This document shows, piece by piece, positions 33,807-43,084 of a stretch of 64,000 bases of DNA. The position numbers and the translations under genes were made by a program. The notes below the pieces were generated by a model. That model saw nothing but the letters and a program-made list of their open reading frames with translations, searched no databases and had not been told where the DNA came from. Location of the stretch: the NCBI RefSeq assembly GCF_000383675.1, contig NZ_KB911827.1:186001-250000 (forward strand), in the 5' to 3' direction. The DNA is from Terracoccus sp. 273MFTsu3.1. Lineage in GTDB: Bacteria > Actinomycetota > Actinomycetes > Actinomycetales > Dermatophilaceae. The number at the start of each line of letters is the position of its first letter. Position 1 is the first letter of the stretch.

Positions 33807-34616
33807 TCATGCTGCCTTCTTGCCGAGCCAGACGGCGCAGCCGATGAGGATGCCGAGCGCGAACACCCACGCGAAGAGCCCCTCGGACACCGGGCCGAGG
33901 TTGCCCAGCGTGAGGCCGCCGACGTTCGTCTCGTTCTCCTGCGCCTTGAGGTAGGAGATGACCTTCTGCTTCGCCTCGGGGGTGAGGTTCATGTCGTTGA
34001 AGACCGGCATCGACTGCGGCCCGGTCACCATGGCCTCGTAGATGTGCTTTGGTGTGGTGCCCTCGAGCGCCGGGGCGTACTTGCCGCGGGTCAGGGCGCC
34101 ACCCGCACCGGCGAAGTTGTGGCACATCGCGCAGTTGACGCGGAAGATCTGGCCACCCTCGGCGATCGCCTTGTTGTTCTCCGGCGTGCCCGGCTCGATG
34201 ACCGTCGTGTACTTCTCCTCCGGGATCGCCGGGCCGGGGCCGAGCGAGGCGACGTAGGCCGCGAGGGCGGAGATCTGGGCGTCGTCGAACTTCACCTTGT
34301 TCTGGGGCGCCTGGACGTTCGGGCCGGCGAGCGGCATACGTCCGGTGCCGACCTGGAAGTCGACGGACGCGGCGCCGACGCCGACGAGCGACGGGCCGGA
34401 CTTCGTGCCCTGGGCAGCGACGCCGTGGCAGGTGGCGCAGTTGGCGATGAAGAGGTCCTTGCCCTGGGCGACGTCGTCGGCGGCAGCCGTGGGCGCCGCC
34501 GCGTTGGCGTCCTTGGGGGCGAGGAAGGAGTAGGCGCCACCGGTCACGAGGAGGCCGAGCAGCAGCAGCACCGCGATCGCGGCGGGGTGTCGGCGTCGGG
34601 CGGCCAAGGCGTTCAC
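33807..34616 (-). CDS. qcrC: Cytochrome bc1 complex diheme cytochrome c subunit
   Basis: 269 residues: N-terminal signal-anchor helix, two c-type heme sites (CATCH and CAMCH) in tandem cytochrome domains, and a C-terminal membrane helix (LFAWVFALGILIGCAVWLG). In actinobacteria the second heme domain replaces a soluble cytochrome c and passes electrons straight to CtaC CuA. GTG start. The CGGCATAC octamer at 34332 is read here as Arg-Met-Pro. Confidence 0.96.
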   Translation of the reverse strand: MNALAARRRHPAAIAVLLLLGLLVTGGAYSFLAPKDANAAAPTAAADDVAQGKDLFIANCATCHGVAAQGTKSGPSLVGVGAASVDFQVGTGRMPLAGPNVQAPQNKVKFDDAQISALAAYVASLGPGPAIPEEKYTTVIEPGTPENNKAIAEGGQIFRVNCAMCHNFAGAGGALTRGKYAPALEGTTPKHIYEAMVTGPQSMPVFNDMNLTPEAKQKVISYLKAQENETNVGGLTLGNLGPVSEGLFAWVFALGILIGCAVWLGKKAA

Positions 34617-34677
34617 TGTGGGTTCCTGTCGTCCATGGAGGTGGGGGTCGGGTGCAGCTGCGCGATCATGCCGGGGG

Positions 34678-35340
34678 TCAGCGCAGGATGTAGATGGTCG
34701 CGAAGAGCGCGATCCACACGACGTCGACGAAGTGCCAGTAGTACGACGTCACGACGGCGCCCGTGGCGTTGGCGTGCGTGTAGCGCCGCGTCGTGAAGGT
34801 GCGGGCGATGATGAGCAGGAAGGCGATCAGACCGCCCGTCACGTGCAGGCCGTGGAAGCCGGTGGCCATGTAGAAGACCGAGCCGTAGGCGTCGGAGCTC
34901 AGCGTGACGTTCTCGTGGACGAGCTCGGAGTACTCCATGACCTGGCCGGCGATGAAGAAGGCGCCAAAGAGGTACGTCAGGACGTACCACTCGCGCATGC
35001 CCCAGCCCTTGATGTCGAGGAGCTTGCCGGTGCGGGCCTTCTGGCCGCGCTCGGCCTTCCAGACGCCGAGCTGGCACCACACGGAGGAGATGACGAGCAC
35101 GAGGCAGTTGACGCTCGCGAAGGGCAGGTTGAGCTTCTCGGTCTGCACCGCCCAGAGGTCACCACGGACCGACCTGAGCTGGAAGTAGACGGCGAAGAGA
35201 CCCGCGAAGAACATGAGTTCGCTGGAGAGCCACACGATGGTGCCGACGGCAACCATGTTGGGGCGGGTCGCCGGCCCGTGATGGGCCGGATTCGCTACTG
35301 CGCTTGAAGGAACTGCCGATGCTGTCGCCACGTTGGACAT
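34678..35340 (-). CDS. ctaE: Cytochrome c oxidase subunit III
   Basis: 220 residues, five hydrophobic helices, with [17 protein letters not shown], and [11 protein letters not shown] (the conserved His-rich segment of subunit III), and the terminal [22 protein letters not shown] type ending. The start is the ATG at 35338-35340, giving the normal short N-terminus; longer in-frame starts would add unsupported residues. First gene of the ctaE-qcrCAB operon, as in Rv2193c-Rv2196. Divergent from the receiver-like gene. Confidence 0.95.
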   Translation of the reverse strand: MSNVATASAVPSSAVANPAHHGPATRPNMVAVGTIVWLSSELMFFAGLFAVYFQLRSVRGDLWAVQTEKLNLPFASVNCLVLVISSVWCQLGVWKAERGQKARTGKLLDIKGWGMREWYVLTYLFGAFFIAGQVMEYSELVHENVTLSSDAYGSVFYMATGFHGLHVTGGLIAFLLIIARTFTTRRYTHANATGAVVTSYYWHFVDVVWIALFATIYILR

Positions 35341-35541
35341 TATTCCCACATTCCTGTCCGGCTGTGCGAGGGACCCCCCGCTTCGGGGCCCTTTCTCGCG
35401 CGGGTGTAGAGGATTCGTGACCATTCCGACATGAACCCTGAACAGCCGTGTCGTGGGCCGTCCGGGACCACCCTCCCACGTCGGTCCGACGCGTCGTCTC
35501 GCGGGTGGGGAGGTCCGTGCGGTCGGTCGCGACCCGCCCGG

Positions 35542-35547
35542 TAGCAT
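35542..35547 (+). promoter_or_regulatory. -10 hexamer of the receiver-like gene, leaderless
   Basis: TAGCAT, 7 bases before the ATG at 35555. Confidence 0.55.
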
Positions 35548-35554
35548 CGGTCGC

Positions 35555-36025
35555 ATGACCGCCTCGAACGACAGCGCAGCGCAGGGCACGGCCACCGAGA
35601 TCGCGACGACGACCGGCGCGCAGCGGCCGGTGGCGCGGGTCAGCGTGCTGCTCTACAGCGACGACATCACGACCCGTGACGCGGTGCGCGCGGCGGTCGG
35701 CCGTCGCCCCGCCAGGGACGTCGAGGTGGTCCGCTGGCACGAGTGCGCGACGGCCGACGCCGTGATCAGCTCGGTCGAGTCCGAGCGCTTCGACATCCTG
35801 GTCCTCGACGGCGAGGCCGCCAAGGTCGGCGGGCTCGGCCTGGCCAAGCAGCTCAAGAACGAGATCTTCGACTGCCCGCCGATCGTCGTGCTCACGGGCC
35901 GTCCGCAGGACAGCTGGCTCGCGGCCTGGTCCCAGGCCGACCTGGCCGTCCCGCACCCGCTCGACCCGATCGCGCTGACGTCGGCCATCGCCACGCTCGC
36001 GCGTTCGGGCGTGCCCACGGCCTGA
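35555..36025 (+). CDS. Stand-alone receiver-like protein with altered active site
   Basis: 156 residues. After a 25-residue flexible N-terminus it reads as a response-regulator receiver fold: SVLLYSDD (acidic pair), [12 protein letters not shown] (phospho-acceptor Asp), PPIVVLTG, then [11 protein letters not shown]. The usual Lys-Pro of the last loop is His-Pro, so phosphorylation signalling may be lost or altered. No output domain and no kinase gene nearby. It sits 3 bases ahead of trpD and divergent from ctaE, suggesting an operon with trpD. Function unknown. Confidence 0.75.
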   Translation: MTASNDSAAQGTATEIATTTGAQRPVARVSVLLYSDDITTRDAVRAAVGRRPARDVEVVRWHECATADAVISSVESERFDILVLDGEAAKVGGLGLAKQLKNEIFDCPPIVVLTGRPQDSWLAAWSQADLAVPHPLDPIALTSAIATLARSGVPTA

Positions 36026-36028
36026 CGC

Positions 36029-37078
36029 ATGGCGCCCGACGCGACGACCTGGCCTGCACTGCTGACCGACCTCATCGCCGGTCGTGACCTCGACCGTCCG
36101 ACGGCCGAGTGGGCCATGGGGCAGATCATGAGCGGGGAGGCCACGCCCTCTCAGGTCGCGGGCTTCCTCATCGGCCTGCGGGCCAAGGGCGAGAGCATCG
36201 AGGAGATGCGGGGGCTGGCCGAGCAGATGCTCGCCCACGCGCGGCGGATCGAGGTGCCGGGGCCGAGCCTCGACATCGTCGGCACCGGCGGCGACCGGGC
36301 CCACACGGTCAACATCTCGACCATGTCGGCGATGGTGGCCGCTGCGGCGGGCGTGCGTCTCGTCAAGCACGGCAACCGGGCCGCGTCGTCGTCGTCCGGC
36401 TCGGCGGACGTCCTCGAGGCCCTCGGTGTCGACCTGTCCCTGCCTCCCGAGCGTGTCGTCGAGGTGGCGTCGGAGGCCGGCATCACCTTCTGCTTCGCAC
36501 AGACCTTCCACCCCTCGTTCCGTCACACGGCGGTGCCACGCCGGGACCTCGGCATCGGGACGGCGTTCAACTTCCTCGGTCCGCTGACCAACCCGGCCCA
36601 GCCGACGTATGCCGCCGTGGGGTGCGCGGACGCCCGCATGGCCCCGCTGCTGGCCGGCGTCTTCGCGCACCGTGGCAAGGACGCCGCGGTGTTCCGCGGC
36701 GACGACGGTCTCGACGAGGTCACCGTCTCGACGACGACGCACGTCTGGTGGGTCCGCGGAGGCTCGGTCACCGAGCGCTCGCTCGACCCCACACGGCTCG
36801 GCCTCGAGCTGCACCCGATCGAGGAGCTGCGTGGCGGCGACGCGGCGCACAACGCCGGCGTGGTCCGTGACGTCTTCGCCGGCGGGACGGGAGCGGTCCG
36901 GGACGCCGTGCTGCTCAACGCCGGGATCGCCCTCGCGCTGACGCGCCCGGACTCTGGGGCGTCGGAGGCGGACTTCGACGGCGACGTGCGTGCCGGGATG
37001 GACCTCGCGGCCGCGGCCATCGACAGCGGAGCCGCGACCGGCCTCGTCGAACGCTGGGTCGCTGCCACCCGACGCTGA
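36029..37078 (+). CDS. trpD: Anthranilate phosphoribosyltransferase
   Basis: Second step of tryptophan synthesis, joining PRPP and anthranilate. The 349 residues carry [17 protein letters not shown] (PRPP loop), [19 protein letters not shown], and [19 protein letters not shown]. The position after ctaE-type genes matches Rv2192c. Other trp genes are absent from the window. A GTATGCCG octamer lies at 36607 (Thr-Tyr-Ala). Confidence 0.96.
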   Translation: MAPDATTWPALLTDLIAGRDLDRPTAEWAMGQIMSGEATPSQVAGFLIGLRAKGESIEEMRGLAEQMLAHARRIEVPGPSLDIVGTGGDRAHTVNISTMSAMVAAAAGVRLVKHGNRAASSSSGSADVLEALGVDLSLPPERVVEVASEAGITFCFAQTFHPSFRHTAVPRRDLGIGTAFNFLGPLTNPAQPTYAAVGCADARMAPLLAGVFAHRGKDAAVFRGDDGLDEVTVSTTTHVWWVRGGSVTERSLDPTRLGLELHPIEELRGGDAAHNAGVVRDVFAGGTGAVRDAVLLNAGIALALTRPDSGASEADFDGDVRAGMDLAAAAIDSGAATGLVERWVAATRR

Positions 37079-37155
37079 GTCGCTCGGCCGGGTCAGACGT
37101 CCACTCGGTCGGCTCGTCCCGGTCCCCTCGAGGCGACCGGGCCTGCTCTGCCTTG

Positions 37156-37440
37156 CTACTCGCCCTCGAGCCCGAGGCTGAAGGCGGCCTCGAGGTCGTG
37201 TGAGGAGTAGGTGCGGAAGGCGATGTGGGTCGAGGTGCCGACGATGCCCTGAACCTTGTTGAGCCGGTCGGCGATGACGTCGGCGAACTCCTCGTGCGCC
37301 TTGACCCGCACCATGGCGATGAGGTCGGCGTCGCCCGTCACCGAGTAGACCTCGGACACGGCCGGGATGTCGGCGATGGCCTCGGCCACCTCCGGGATGC
37401 GGTCGACCTCGCAGCTGATCATGACGATGGCGGTGATCAC
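37156..37440 (-). CDS. Lrp/AsnC ligand-binding (RAM) domain protein without DNA-binding domain
   Basis: 94 residues, a single RAM domain: AIVMISCEVDRIPEVAEAI, VYSVTGDADLIAMVRVKAHEEFADVIADRLN. It lacks the N-terminal HTH of Lrp/AsnC regulators, so it probably binds amino acids or modulates a full-length partner by mixed oligomers. Leaderless start (TAGGGT 6 bases upstream of the GTG). It lies 19 bases upstream of no co-directional gene, since the exonuclease stops at 37460 on the same strand just before it, making an operon possible. Confidence 0.88.
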   Translation of the reverse strand: MITAIVMISCEVDRIPEVAEAIADIPAVSEVYSVTGDADLIAMVRVKAHEEFADVIADRLNKVQGIVGTSTHIAFRTYSSHDLEAAFSLGLEGE

Positions 37441-37446
37441 GGGACC

Positions 37447-37452
37447 ACCCTA
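37447..37452 (-). promoter_or_regulatory. -10 hexamer of the RAM-domain gene, leaderless
   Basis: TAGGGT on the minus strand, 6 bases before the GTG at 37440. Confidence 0.55.
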
Positions 37453-37459
37453 GCCGGGC

Positions 37460-39259
37460 CTACCCCGCGCGACGCAGGCCGCCGCCTCGGCCCGGGCGAC
37501 CGCCGCGGCCGGGCCGGTCACCGTGCGGGGCGCCGGCACGCGTTCCGGGCGCGTCGTGGTCGAACCCGACGACCTCGTGCGCCGATGCGACGGCGGGCTC
37601 GAGCTCGCTGCGCACGGAACCGGCGCCCCCGACGGGGCACGTCCAGGTCCCCTCCAGCTCGACGATGCGCACGCCCGGCGCCTCGAGCCACCGGAGCAGG
37701 ATCTCCGTCTCCTCGGTCAGTGCGGACGGACGGTCGGGCGTCGGCGCGGGCACGACCTCGGCCGTCGCCTGCATCGATCTGACGTAGGGCATCGGGTCGG
37801 CGCCGCGCGGGCTCACGACGACGCCGGCGAGGCGCCCGTGGCGTACGGACACGAGCTCCCACCCGCCGACGTCGCTGCGGCGCGCGGCGATGATCTCGGG
37901 AGAGCGGACCAGCGGGGCCAGCCGCTGGGCGCGAGCGGCTCCGCGGACGAGCTGGAGGAAGCGGTCGCGCACCCGCGCGGCATCCTCGAACCGCTCCTGG
38001 GAGGCCAGCTCCTCGAGGCGGACCCGGAGCAGCTCGGCGCTGGGCCGGGCGTTGCCGGTGAAGATGGCGCGGCACTCGGCGACGACGACGGCGTAGTCAC
38101 CCTCGGACTGCGCGCCGGTGCACGGGGCGCCGCACCGGCCCATGTCGGCGAGGGCGCAGGCGGTGCCCCGGCCCGTGAGCCTCCCGGTACACTGGCGCAG
38201 CGGGACGACCTCGTGGACGGCGTCGATGGCCGCCTGCGCCGTGGCCCGGGACCGGAACGGCCCGATGTAGTGGGCGTCGTCGTCGCGGACCTGCTTGACG
38301 ATCGACAGGCGGGGGAAGCGCTCCTGGGTGAGCTTGACCCAGATGATCTTGCGGCCGTCCTTGGACCGACGGTTGAACCGCGGCTTGTGCTCGTCGATGA
38401 GCCGCAGCTCGCGCACCTGGGCCTCGAGCGAGGTCTGGCAGACGACGGGGTGGACGACGTGGGCGAGGCGCACCATCTCGGCCATCCGGCTGCGTTGCTC
38501 CGAGGCCGTGAAGTAGGTGCGCACGCGGGTGCGGATGTCGCGACTCGTGCCGACGTAGAGGACGCGGTCGTTGCCGTCCTTGAAGAGGTAGACGCCGGGG
38601 GCGCTGGGCAGGGGGTCGGCGAGGAAGCGCTTGCGTCGCTGCGACGGGGTGACCCGAGAGCTGTAGCTCGACAGCTCCTCGAGCGTGTGCACGCCGAGGT
38701 TGCCGACGCGTTCGATGAGTCCGTGCAGGACGTCGACCGTGGCACGGGCGTCGTGCAGGGCCCGGTGGTCCGGTGCCGTCGTGGCGCCGAAGACCAGGGC
38801 GAGCGACGAGAGCCGGTGGTTGGGCGACTCGTCGCGCACGACGAGCTGCCGAGCCAGCTGGAGCGTGTCGAGGACCGGGAAGCCGGGCCAGGGAGCGCCG
38901 ACCCGGGCCGCAGCGGCCTTGAGGAACCCGATGTCGAAACCGGCGTTGTGGGCGACGAGGACGCTGCCGGCGGCGAACTCGAGGAAGGCGGGCAGCGCGC
39001 TCTCGATGCGTGGGGCGTCGCGGACCATGGAGTCGGTGATGCCCGTCAGCACGGAGATGAACGCCGGGATGGGCTCGGCCGGGTTGACGAGGGTCTGGAA
39101 CTCGCCGAGCACCTCGCCGCCGCGCACCTTGACGGCGCCGATCTCGGTGATGCCGCACTGGGCAGGTGAGCCACCGGTGGTCTCGAGGTCCACGACGACG
39201 AACGTGACGCCGGCAAGGGGGGTGCCGAGGTCGTCGAACGTCGCCTGGATCGCCTGCAT
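37460..39259 (-). CDS. DEDDh exonuclease fused to a GIY-YIG (UvrC/Cho-like) nuclease
   Basis: 599 residues (Rv2191 type). Residues 15-190 are a DnaQ-like 3'-5' exonuclease: VVVDLETTGG (Asp and Glu), AHNAGFDIGFL and HRALHDARAT. Next is a GIY-YIG nuclease domain: APGVYLFKDGNDRVLYVGTSRDIRTRV, with Arg and Glu downstream. A UvrC-like Cys motif (CALADMGRCGAPCTG) follows, then a variable C-terminus rich in Gly/Arg. Probably DNA repair. ATG at 39257-39259 chosen because TACCGT lies 7 bases upstream. Confidence 0.9.
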   Translation of the reverse strand: MQAIQATFDDLGTPLAGVTFVVVDLETTGGSPAQCGITEIGAVKVRGGEVLGEFQTLVNPAEPIPAFISVLTGITDSMVRDAPRIESALPAFLEFAAGSVLVAHNAGFDIGFLKAAAARVGAPWPGFPVLDTLQLARQLVVRDESPNHRLSSLALVFGATTAPDHRALHDARATVDVLHGLIERVGNLGVHTLEELSSYSSRVTPSQRRKRFLADPLPSAPGVYLFKDGNDRVLYVGTSRDIRTRVRTYFTASEQRSRMAEMVRLAHVVHPVVCQTSLEAQVRELRLIDEHKPRFNRRSKDGRKIIWVKLTQERFPRLSIVKQVRDDDAHYIGPFRSRATAQAAIDAVHEVVPLRQCTGRLTGRGTACALADMGRCGAPCTGAQSEGDYAVVVAECRAIFTGNARPSAELLRVRLEELASQERFEDAARVRDRFLQLVRGAARAQRLAPLVRSPEIIAARRSDVGGWELVSVRHGRLAGVVVSPRGADPMPYVRSMQATAEVVPAPTPDRPSALTEETEILLRWLEAPGVRIVELEGTWTCPVGGAGSVRSELEPAVASAHEVVGFDHDAPGTRAGAPHGDRPGRGGRPGRGGGLRRAG

Positions 39260-39266
39260 GACCCCG

Positions 39267-39272
39267 ACGGTA
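39267..39272 (-). promoter_or_regulatory. -10 hexamer of the exonuclease gene, part of a GTATGCCG octamer
   Basis: TACCGT on the minus strand, 7 bases before the ATG; three of its bases come from the CGGCATAC octamer at 39270-39277. Confidence 0.5.
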
Positions 39273-39522
39273 TGCCGGGGCGCCGACAATGCCTCGGAGG
39301 CGCGTCGGCCGCAAGCCCTTCTGGCACAAGGGGGCCGGACGCCGTCCGCACATCACGGCGGTCAGCGGCGTTCCCTCTCCGGCACGGCTCGACGCGGTCG
39401 CGGGGTCATCCGGAGGAGGCCCGGAGGCGAGTCGACGAGCGAGTGTCCCCGGGCAGTGTCAGTGGGGCCACCTAGCGTCTTTCACGACAGATCGCAACGA
39501 GAGACGAAGGGGTTGGACCACG

Positions 39523-39843
39523 ATGATGCTCGTCGACTGCCAGACCTGCCCGGTGCGGGACGTCCACTGCGCAGACTGCATGGTGACCGCACTGACGGCG
39601 ATCCCGCTGCGTCAGGGCGCCACCGCACCCGGCGCCGACACGCGACGCGGCCGACCGCGGCCGGTCGACGACCACCGTGAGGTGGACGGGGTCATGACCG
39701 CACCCCTCGACCGCGCGGAGCGACGGGCCGTGTCGGCCTTCGTCGCGGCGGGGCTCGTCTCCGTGTCCACGGCCAACGCGGCTCGGGCCGAGCTCGAGCC
39801 CGCCGAGGTCGTGACGCACCACCGAGCGCGCCACGCGGTCTGA
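39523..39843 (+). CDS. Small protein with an N-terminal four-Cys motif
   Basis: 106 residues. MMLVDCQTCPVRDVHCADCMV gives C-x2-C-x6-C-x2-C, a plausible zinc or Fe-S site, followed by Ala/Arg-rich sequence and RRAVSAFVAAGLVSVSTANAARA. Similar small Cys-motif proteins occur in this place in actinobacteria, but I know of no function. The ATG at 39523 follows GAAGGGG by about 10 bases, so the mRNA is leadered. Longer in-frame reading upstream has no support. Confidence 0.7.
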   Translation: MMLVDCQTCPVRDVHCADCMVTALTAIPLRQGATAPGADTRRGRPRPVDDHREVDGVMTAPLDRAERRAVSAFVAAGLVSVSTANAARAELEPAEVVTHHRARHAV

Positions 39844-39898
39844 CCCCACGGGCCACGGGGACCGGCCATCGCAGAGGTCCGCGTGACACGATGACGCG

Positions 39899-41254
39899 GT
39901 GTCGAGCACCCGTCGTCGTGGACCTGCGCGGGAGGTCGCCTCGGCGACGGTGGCCGCGCTGCTGGCCCTGACCGTCTCGGCGTGCACGACGCCCGGGCCG
40001 GACTCGGGACACCCGGCCACCGCGGCATCGGGCGTGACGTCGCCCAGCGGCGGCGGCGCCGACGCCGAGGTCGCCCCGGAGGCGTGGGCGGCCGACCGTC
40101 AGCGTGCGGTCACGGTGCTGCTGCGAGCCCGCTTCGCCGCTGCGGAGCGGTCCGACGAGAGCGGCTGGCTCGCACCCTTGGAGAGGGCCTCGTCCGCGGC
40201 GTTGCGCCCGACGCAGGCCGGCGTCCTCGACCGCATGACGCGCATGGGAGTGGAGAGCATCCGGCTCGTCGGCGTCCGCGAGACGACCGCGCCGGTACCG
40301 GCAGCCCGGGGGACCACGGTCGAGTGGGACGTCAGGGCGAGCCTCACCTACAGGCTTCGCGGCTTCGACGCTCGTCCACGGTCCTTCGACCTCGACCTCA
40401 CGTTCAAGGCTGACCCCGGCCGGCCAGCAGCCCTGGCCATCACCGCGTCGGCTCCCTCCGAGCGTCCGCAGCCCTGGGATCTCGCGGGCCTCGTCGTCCG
40501 CAGGTCGGACACCGCGCTGGTGCTCGCCGTCGGCGACGACGACCGGGTGCAGGAGGTCGTCCGTCGGGCGCGCACGGCGGCCTCGCGGGTCGCGAGCGTG
40601 TGGGGGGAGGTGCGGCCGGCGGTCTGGATCGCCCCGGCCACCGATGCCGACGCCGCCCGGTTGCTCGGACGCACGACCGGCGACCTCGACGGAGTCGCCG
40701 CCGCCACGGACGGCCCGCTGACGCCGGGGGAGAGAGCCGGAGCCGACCGCATCGTGCTCGTCCCGGGAGCGTGGGCCTCCCTGCGTCCGGACGGCCGTGA
40801 CGTCGTCATGACCCACGAGCTGACCCACGTCACCGTGCGGGCCTCGACGACACGGGCCGTCCCCGTCTGGCTGTCCGAGGGCTTCGCCGAGCTCGTCGCG
40901 TACGAGCCCGTCGACCTGCCGGAGGCGACGATCGTCGCTCCGGCGCTCGAGCGGGTGCGAGCGTCCGGCCTGCCGCAGGCACTCCCGGCGGACGCGGACT
41001 TCGACCCGGGCACCCACGCGCTCGCGGCGGCATACGGCCTCTCGCTGCTCGCCCTGCGCACCCTCGCCGACGCGCACGGCACCCAGGCCGTCGTCCGTCT
41101 CTACCGGGCCGCGGCCGGCGGGCTCGACGTCCCCACCTCCCGGCTCGACGACCGGGAGGCAGCCGTCGACGCCGCGTTGCGCAGCACGACCGGGACGACC
41201 CGGGCAGCCCTCGTCAGGGACTGGCAGGCGCGCATCCGCGACCTGCTCCGCTGA
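39899..41254 (+). CDS. Lipoprotein with a gluzincin-type metallopeptidase motif
   Basis: 451 residues. The signal sequence ends in a lipobox LTVSAC (TVAALLALTVSACTTPG). A first domain resembling NTF2-like sequences (LAPLERASSAALRPTQAG, VRETTAPVPAARG) precedes a catalytic domain with MTHELTHVTVR (HExxH) and, 22 residues on, WLSEGFAELVAYE (Glu ligand), as in peptidase-MA/M1-like proteins. It would be anchored outside the membrane. GTG start with a CACGAT hexamer 6 bases upstream. The substrate is unknown. Confidence 0.8.
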   Translation: MSSTRRRGPAREVASATVAALLALTVSACTTPGPDSGHPATAASGVTSPSGGGADAEVAPEAWAADRQRAVTVLLRARFAAAERSDESGWLAPLERASSAALRPTQAGVLDRMTRMGVESIRLVGVRETTAPVPAARGTTVEWDVRASLTYRLRGFDARPRSFDLDLTFKADPGRPAALAITASAPSERPQPWDLAGLVVRRSDTALVLAVGDDDRVQEVVRRARTAASRVASVWGEVRPAVWIAPATDADAARLLGRTTGDLDGVAAATDGPLTPGERAGADRIVLVPGAWASLRPDGRDVVMTHELTHVTVRASTTRAVPVWLSEGFAELVAYEPVDLPEATIVAPALERVRASGLPQALPADADFDPGTHALAAAYGLSLLALRTLADAHGTQAVVRLYRAAAGGLDVPTSRLDDREAAVDAALRSTTGTTRAALVRDWQARIRDLLR

Positions 41255-41256
41255 GC

Positions 41257-43047
41257 TCAGGCGTAGAGCTTCTCGACCTCGTCGGCGTAGTCCTTCATGA
41301 CGACGTTGCGCTTGAGCTTGAGCGACGGCGTGAGGTAGCCGTTGGCCTCGGTGAAGTCGCCGGGCAGCACCGCGAACTTGCGGATCGACTCGGCCTTGGA
41401 CACCGCCTCGTTGGCCCGGTCGACGGCCTCCTGGAGCGCCTCGAGCACCTTCGGGTCGGTGCGGGCCTGGTCGAGCGACACTCCCTCGACGCCGTGCGTC
41501 TTGGCCCAGAGCGGCCACATCTCCTCGTCGAGCGTCACGAGGACGGCGACGAACGGCTTCTGGTCGCCGACGACGATGCACTGCGAGACGAGCGGGTGCG
41601 CGCGGAGACGGTCCTCGAGCACGGCCGGGGCGACGTTCTTGCCGCCAGCCGTCACGAGGATCTCCTTCTTGCGGCCGGTGATCCGCAGGTAGCCGTCGTC
41701 GTCCATCTCGCCGAGGTCGCCGGTGTGGAACCACCCGTCGACGATGGCGTCGGCCGTCGCCGTCGGGTTGTCGTGGTAGGCGTTGAAGACGCCGACGCCC
41801 TTGAGCAGGATCTCGCCGTCCTCGGCGATCCGGATGCCCGTGCCCGGCAACGGCGGTCCGACGGTGCCGATCTTGATCTTGTCCGGCGTGTTAACCGCGA
41901 CGGGCGCGGTCGTCTCGGTGAGGCCGTAGCCCTCGAGGATGACGACCCCGATGCCCCGGTAGAAGTGGCCGAGGCGCGTGCCGAGGGGCGCCCCGCCGGA
42001 CACGGCGTAGCGCACGTGCCCGCCCATGGCTGCGCGCAGCTTGCCGTAGACGAGACGGTCGAAGACCGCGTGCTGGATCCGCAGCGCGAGGCCCGGTCGG
42101 CCGGTGTCGAGGGCCTCGCTGTAGGCGATCGCGACGGTGGCCGCGCGCAGGAAGATCTTGCCCTTGCCCTCGGAGGACGCCTTGGCCTCGGCCGAGTTGA
42201 AGATCTTCTCGAAGACACGGGGGACGGCGAGCACGAAGGTCGGCTGGAACCCGGCGAAGTCGTCGAGCAACGTCTTGATGTCGGCCGAGTGGCCCATCCG
42301 TGCGCGACCCTCGACGCAGAGCACCTCGATGAACCGGGCGAAGACGTGCGCGAGGGGCAGGAAGAGCAGGGTCGAGGCGTTCTCGGTGAGGACGACCTGG
42401 CCGAGCTTCTCGATGGCGTTCTCGGCGAGGTCGAGGAAGTTGCCGTGGGTCAGCTCGCAGCCCTTGGGTCGGCCCGTGGTCCCCGAGGTGTAGATGATCG
42501 TGGCGACGGCCCGTCGGTCGAGTCCGGCCCGGCGGGCGGCGAGGTCGGCGTCCGGGACCTCGCGGCCCTTCTCGCGCAGGGAGTCGAGACCACCGGCGTC
42601 GATCGTGACGACGTCGCGGAGCGACGGCAGGTCGCCCCGGACCTGGTCGACGACCGAGCGGTGCGCGTCGGTCTCGACGACGACGACGTGGGCGTCGGAG
42701 TCCGAGAGGATCCACTGGACCTGCTCGGCAGAGGAGGTCTCGTAGATCGGCACGACCACGGCACCGGCGCTCCAGGCGGCGAAGTCGACGAGGGTCCACT
42801 CGTAGCGCGTGCGCGACATGAGGGCCACGCGGTCACCGGGCTGCAGCCCCTCGGCGATGAGGCCCTTGGCGACGGCGGCGACGTCGTCGGCGAACTGGGC
42901 CCACGTCACGTGCGTCCAGCCCCCCGAGGGAGTCTTGCGGGAGAACGCGGTCTCGCCCGCGTTCTCCGCGGCGTTGCGCACGGGGAGGTCGGCGAGGCTG
43001 CCCTCCGTCGTGACGGGGGCGAGTGGTGCGACGACGTTGTCCTTCAC
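41257..43047 (-). CDS. fadD: Long-chain fatty acid--CoA ligase (FadD15 type)
   Basis: 596 residues. The adenylate-forming signature is IIYTSGTTGRPKGCELTH, with AVSGGAPLG, EGYGLTETTAPVAVN, GWFHTGDLGEMDDDGYLRITGRKKE and the C-terminal KLKRNVVMKDYADEVEKLY. Activates fatty acids with ATP and CoA. GTG start at 43045-43047 with AGGAG 7 bases upstream. The promoter overlaps a perfect 14-bp palindrome at 43088-43101, a TetR-type operator. Homologue of Rv2187. Confidence 0.93.
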   Translation of the reverse strand: MKDNVVAPLAPVTTEGSLADLPVRNAAENAGETAFSRKTPSGGWTHVTWAQFADDVAAVAKGLIAEGLQPGDRVALMSRTRYEWTLVDFAAWSAGAVVVPIYETSSAEQVQWILSDSDAHVVVVETDAHRSVVDQVRGDLPSLRDVVTIDAGGLDSLREKGREVPDADLAARRAGLDRRAVATIIYTSGTTGRPKGCELTHGNFLDLAENAIEKLGQVVLTENASTLLFLPLAHVFARFIEVLCVEGRARMGHSADIKTLLDDFAGFQPTFVLAVPRVFEKIFNSAEAKASSEGKGKIFLRAATVAIAYSEALDTGRPGLALRIQHAVFDRLVYGKLRAAMGGHVRYAVSGGAPLGTRLGHFYRGIGVVILEGYGLTETTAPVAVNTPDKIKIGTVGPPLPGTGIRIAEDGEILLKGVGVFNAYHDNPTATADAIVDGWFHTGDLGEMDDDGYLRITGRKKEILVTAGGKNVAPAVLEDRLRAHPLVSQCIVVGDQKPFVAVLVTLDEEMWPLWAKTHGVEGVSLDQARTDPKVLEALQEAVDRANEAVSKAESIRKFAVLPGDFTEANGYLTPSLKLKRNVVMKDYADEVEKLYA

Positions 43048-43084
43048 TGTCACTCCTGATGGCGGGGCCGGGGAACTGTGCTGC

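Noticed and set aside
35360-35400. Terminator-like hairpin in front of ctaE
   Set aside because: Arms around the CCCCCG-CTTC-GGGG part pair poorly; it lies upstream of two divergent genes, where a terminator is not needed.
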